NCBI GenBank assembly: GCA_964516325.1
Contig: CAZFAP010000119.1
Span: 1-15,105 of the forward strand
Direction of reading: 5' to 3'
Source: CAZFAP01 sp964516325
GTDB taxonomy: Bacteria; Auribacterota; JABMQX01
DNA: 15,105 nt
Part shown: piece after piece, positions 14,592 through 15,105 of the stretch
Layout of the letters: every line of letters starts with the position of its first letter
Numbering within the stretch: the stretch's first letter is position 1
Program-made: the position numbers and the translations under genes
The notes under the pieces: model-generated
The model's input: the letters and a program-made list of their open reading frames with translations, nothing else
Told to the model about the DNA's origin: nothing
The model's database searches: none

Positions 14592-15105
14592 GTGAACGAA
14601 CAAGAACTGCGACAATTGCTCGACGGTGTCCGAGCGGGCAAAATCTCGATAGCCGAGGCGGTTGATAAACTGAAGGCGCCCCATTTCGACGACCTCGGTT
14701 TCGCGAAGGTGGATACCCACCGCTCGCTCAGAAAGGGCTTTCCGGAAGTCGTCTATTGCGAGGGGAAAACGAAGGAAGAGGTCGTCGCCATCGTGGACCG
14801 AATCCTTGCCAGGGAAGACAATCTTTTGGCGACGAGGGCATCCGAGGAAGTCTATGAGGCGGTGAAACAGGGGCATCCCGACGCTGTATATAACAAGCGT
14901 GCCCGAACCATCACCGTCGAGAGAAAAGCTTTACCTAAAAAAGGCGGGAAGATTCTGGTTGTCTCCGCCGGCACTTCGGATATGGATGTGGCGGAGGAAG
15001 CCGTCGTAACCGCCCGGATGCTCGGAAACGAAGTCGAGAGCCTCTACGATGTCGGCGTCGCCGGAATCCACCGCCTTTTGAGCCATTCCGAAAAGTTGCG
15101 ACAAG
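14592..15105 (+). CDS. larB: LarB, nickel-pincer cofactor synthesis protein (partial, runs off the right edge)
   Basis: 171 codons are visible out of about 250 usual; the C-terminal third is outside the window. LarB carboxylates the pyridinium ring of nicotinic acid adenine dinucleotide and hydrolyses it, the first step toward the nickel-pincer nucleotide used by LarA-type racemases and epimerases. Seen: an N-terminal helical part (ELRQLLDGVRAGKISIAEAV), KVDTHRSLRKGFPEVVYCEGKT (39-60), TRAS (81-84) and then the PurE-like domain starting ILVVSAGTSDMDVAEEAVVTA (121-141), with LYDVGVAGIHRLL (151-163). The GTG start has AAAGGTG upstream. It follows the small membrane protein gene by 29 bases, so it probably shares the galE operon. 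The downstream gene could be larC or larE, but that cannot be seen. Confidence 0.92.
   Translation, partial: MNEQELRQLLDGVRAGKISIAEAVDKLKAPHFDDLGFAKVDTHRSLRKGFPEVVYCEGKTKEEVVAIVDRILAREDNLLATRASEEVYEAVKQGHPDAVYNKRARTITVERKALPKKGGKILVVSAGTSDMDVAEEAVVTARMLGNEVESLYDVGVAGIHRLLSHSEKLRQ

Overview
The window looks like a chromosomal segment from an environmental bacterium of the planctomycete/PVC type or a phylum with similar gene content (Hydrogenedentes, Sumerlaeota and the like). The clues are moderately high GC, a Tat-exported sugar-isomerase-like protein, a Gfo/Idh/MocA oxidoreductase, an FG-GAP plus ASPIC/UnbV (CRTAC1-type) protein, an FGE-sulfatase-fold lipoprotein, and intergenic spacers full of palindromic and dispersed repeats. 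The phylum is an inference; no rRNA or tRNA gene was seen.

Left part (1-11477), almost all on the minus strand. In transcription order: a Gfo/Idh/MocA oxidoreductase (10299-11477) with its own promoter candidate and a strong intrinsic terminator; a large single-chain type IIG-like restriction-methylase (6698-10087); a secreted clan GH-A glycoside hydrolase (5320-6723) whose start lies inside the end of the methylase gene; a membrane-anchored seven-repeat FG-GAP/ASPIC protein (3070-4983); an FGE-fold lipoprotein (2261-3073) translationally coupled to it by a GTGA overlap; and, after a gene-free stretch of about 500 bp, a Tat-exported sugar-isomerase-like protein (327-1763). The extreme left (1-302) has no gene: it holds two copies of a roughly 120-bp palindromic repeat unit and a hairpin with a perfect 16-bp stem.

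Central spacer (11478-12297). Divergent promoters flank it. It holds a short, probably decayed orphan ORF (11710-11925) that resembles the small zinc-ribbon-like DUF6788 proteins, followed by hairpins and two dispersed motifs that also occur elsewhere in the window.

Right part (12223-15105), plus strand, one apparent operon: galE (UDP-glucose 4-epimerase), a stand-alone homocysteine S-methyltransferase domain, a small single-pass membrane protein of unknown function overlapping it by GTGA, and the first two thirds of larB (nickel-pincer cofactor synthesis), cut by the window edge.

The common theme is sugar and cell-envelope chemistry (hydrolase, sugar isomerase, sugar dehydrogenase, epimerase) with a solitary restriction-modification gene inserted in it. 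I do not see a clear-cut undescribed system. The points most worth a second look are the CRTAC1/FGE-fold pair with a non-catalytic FGE domain, the methylase/hydrolase gene overlap, the decayed orphan ORF, and the methyltransferase/membrane protein/larB grouping.
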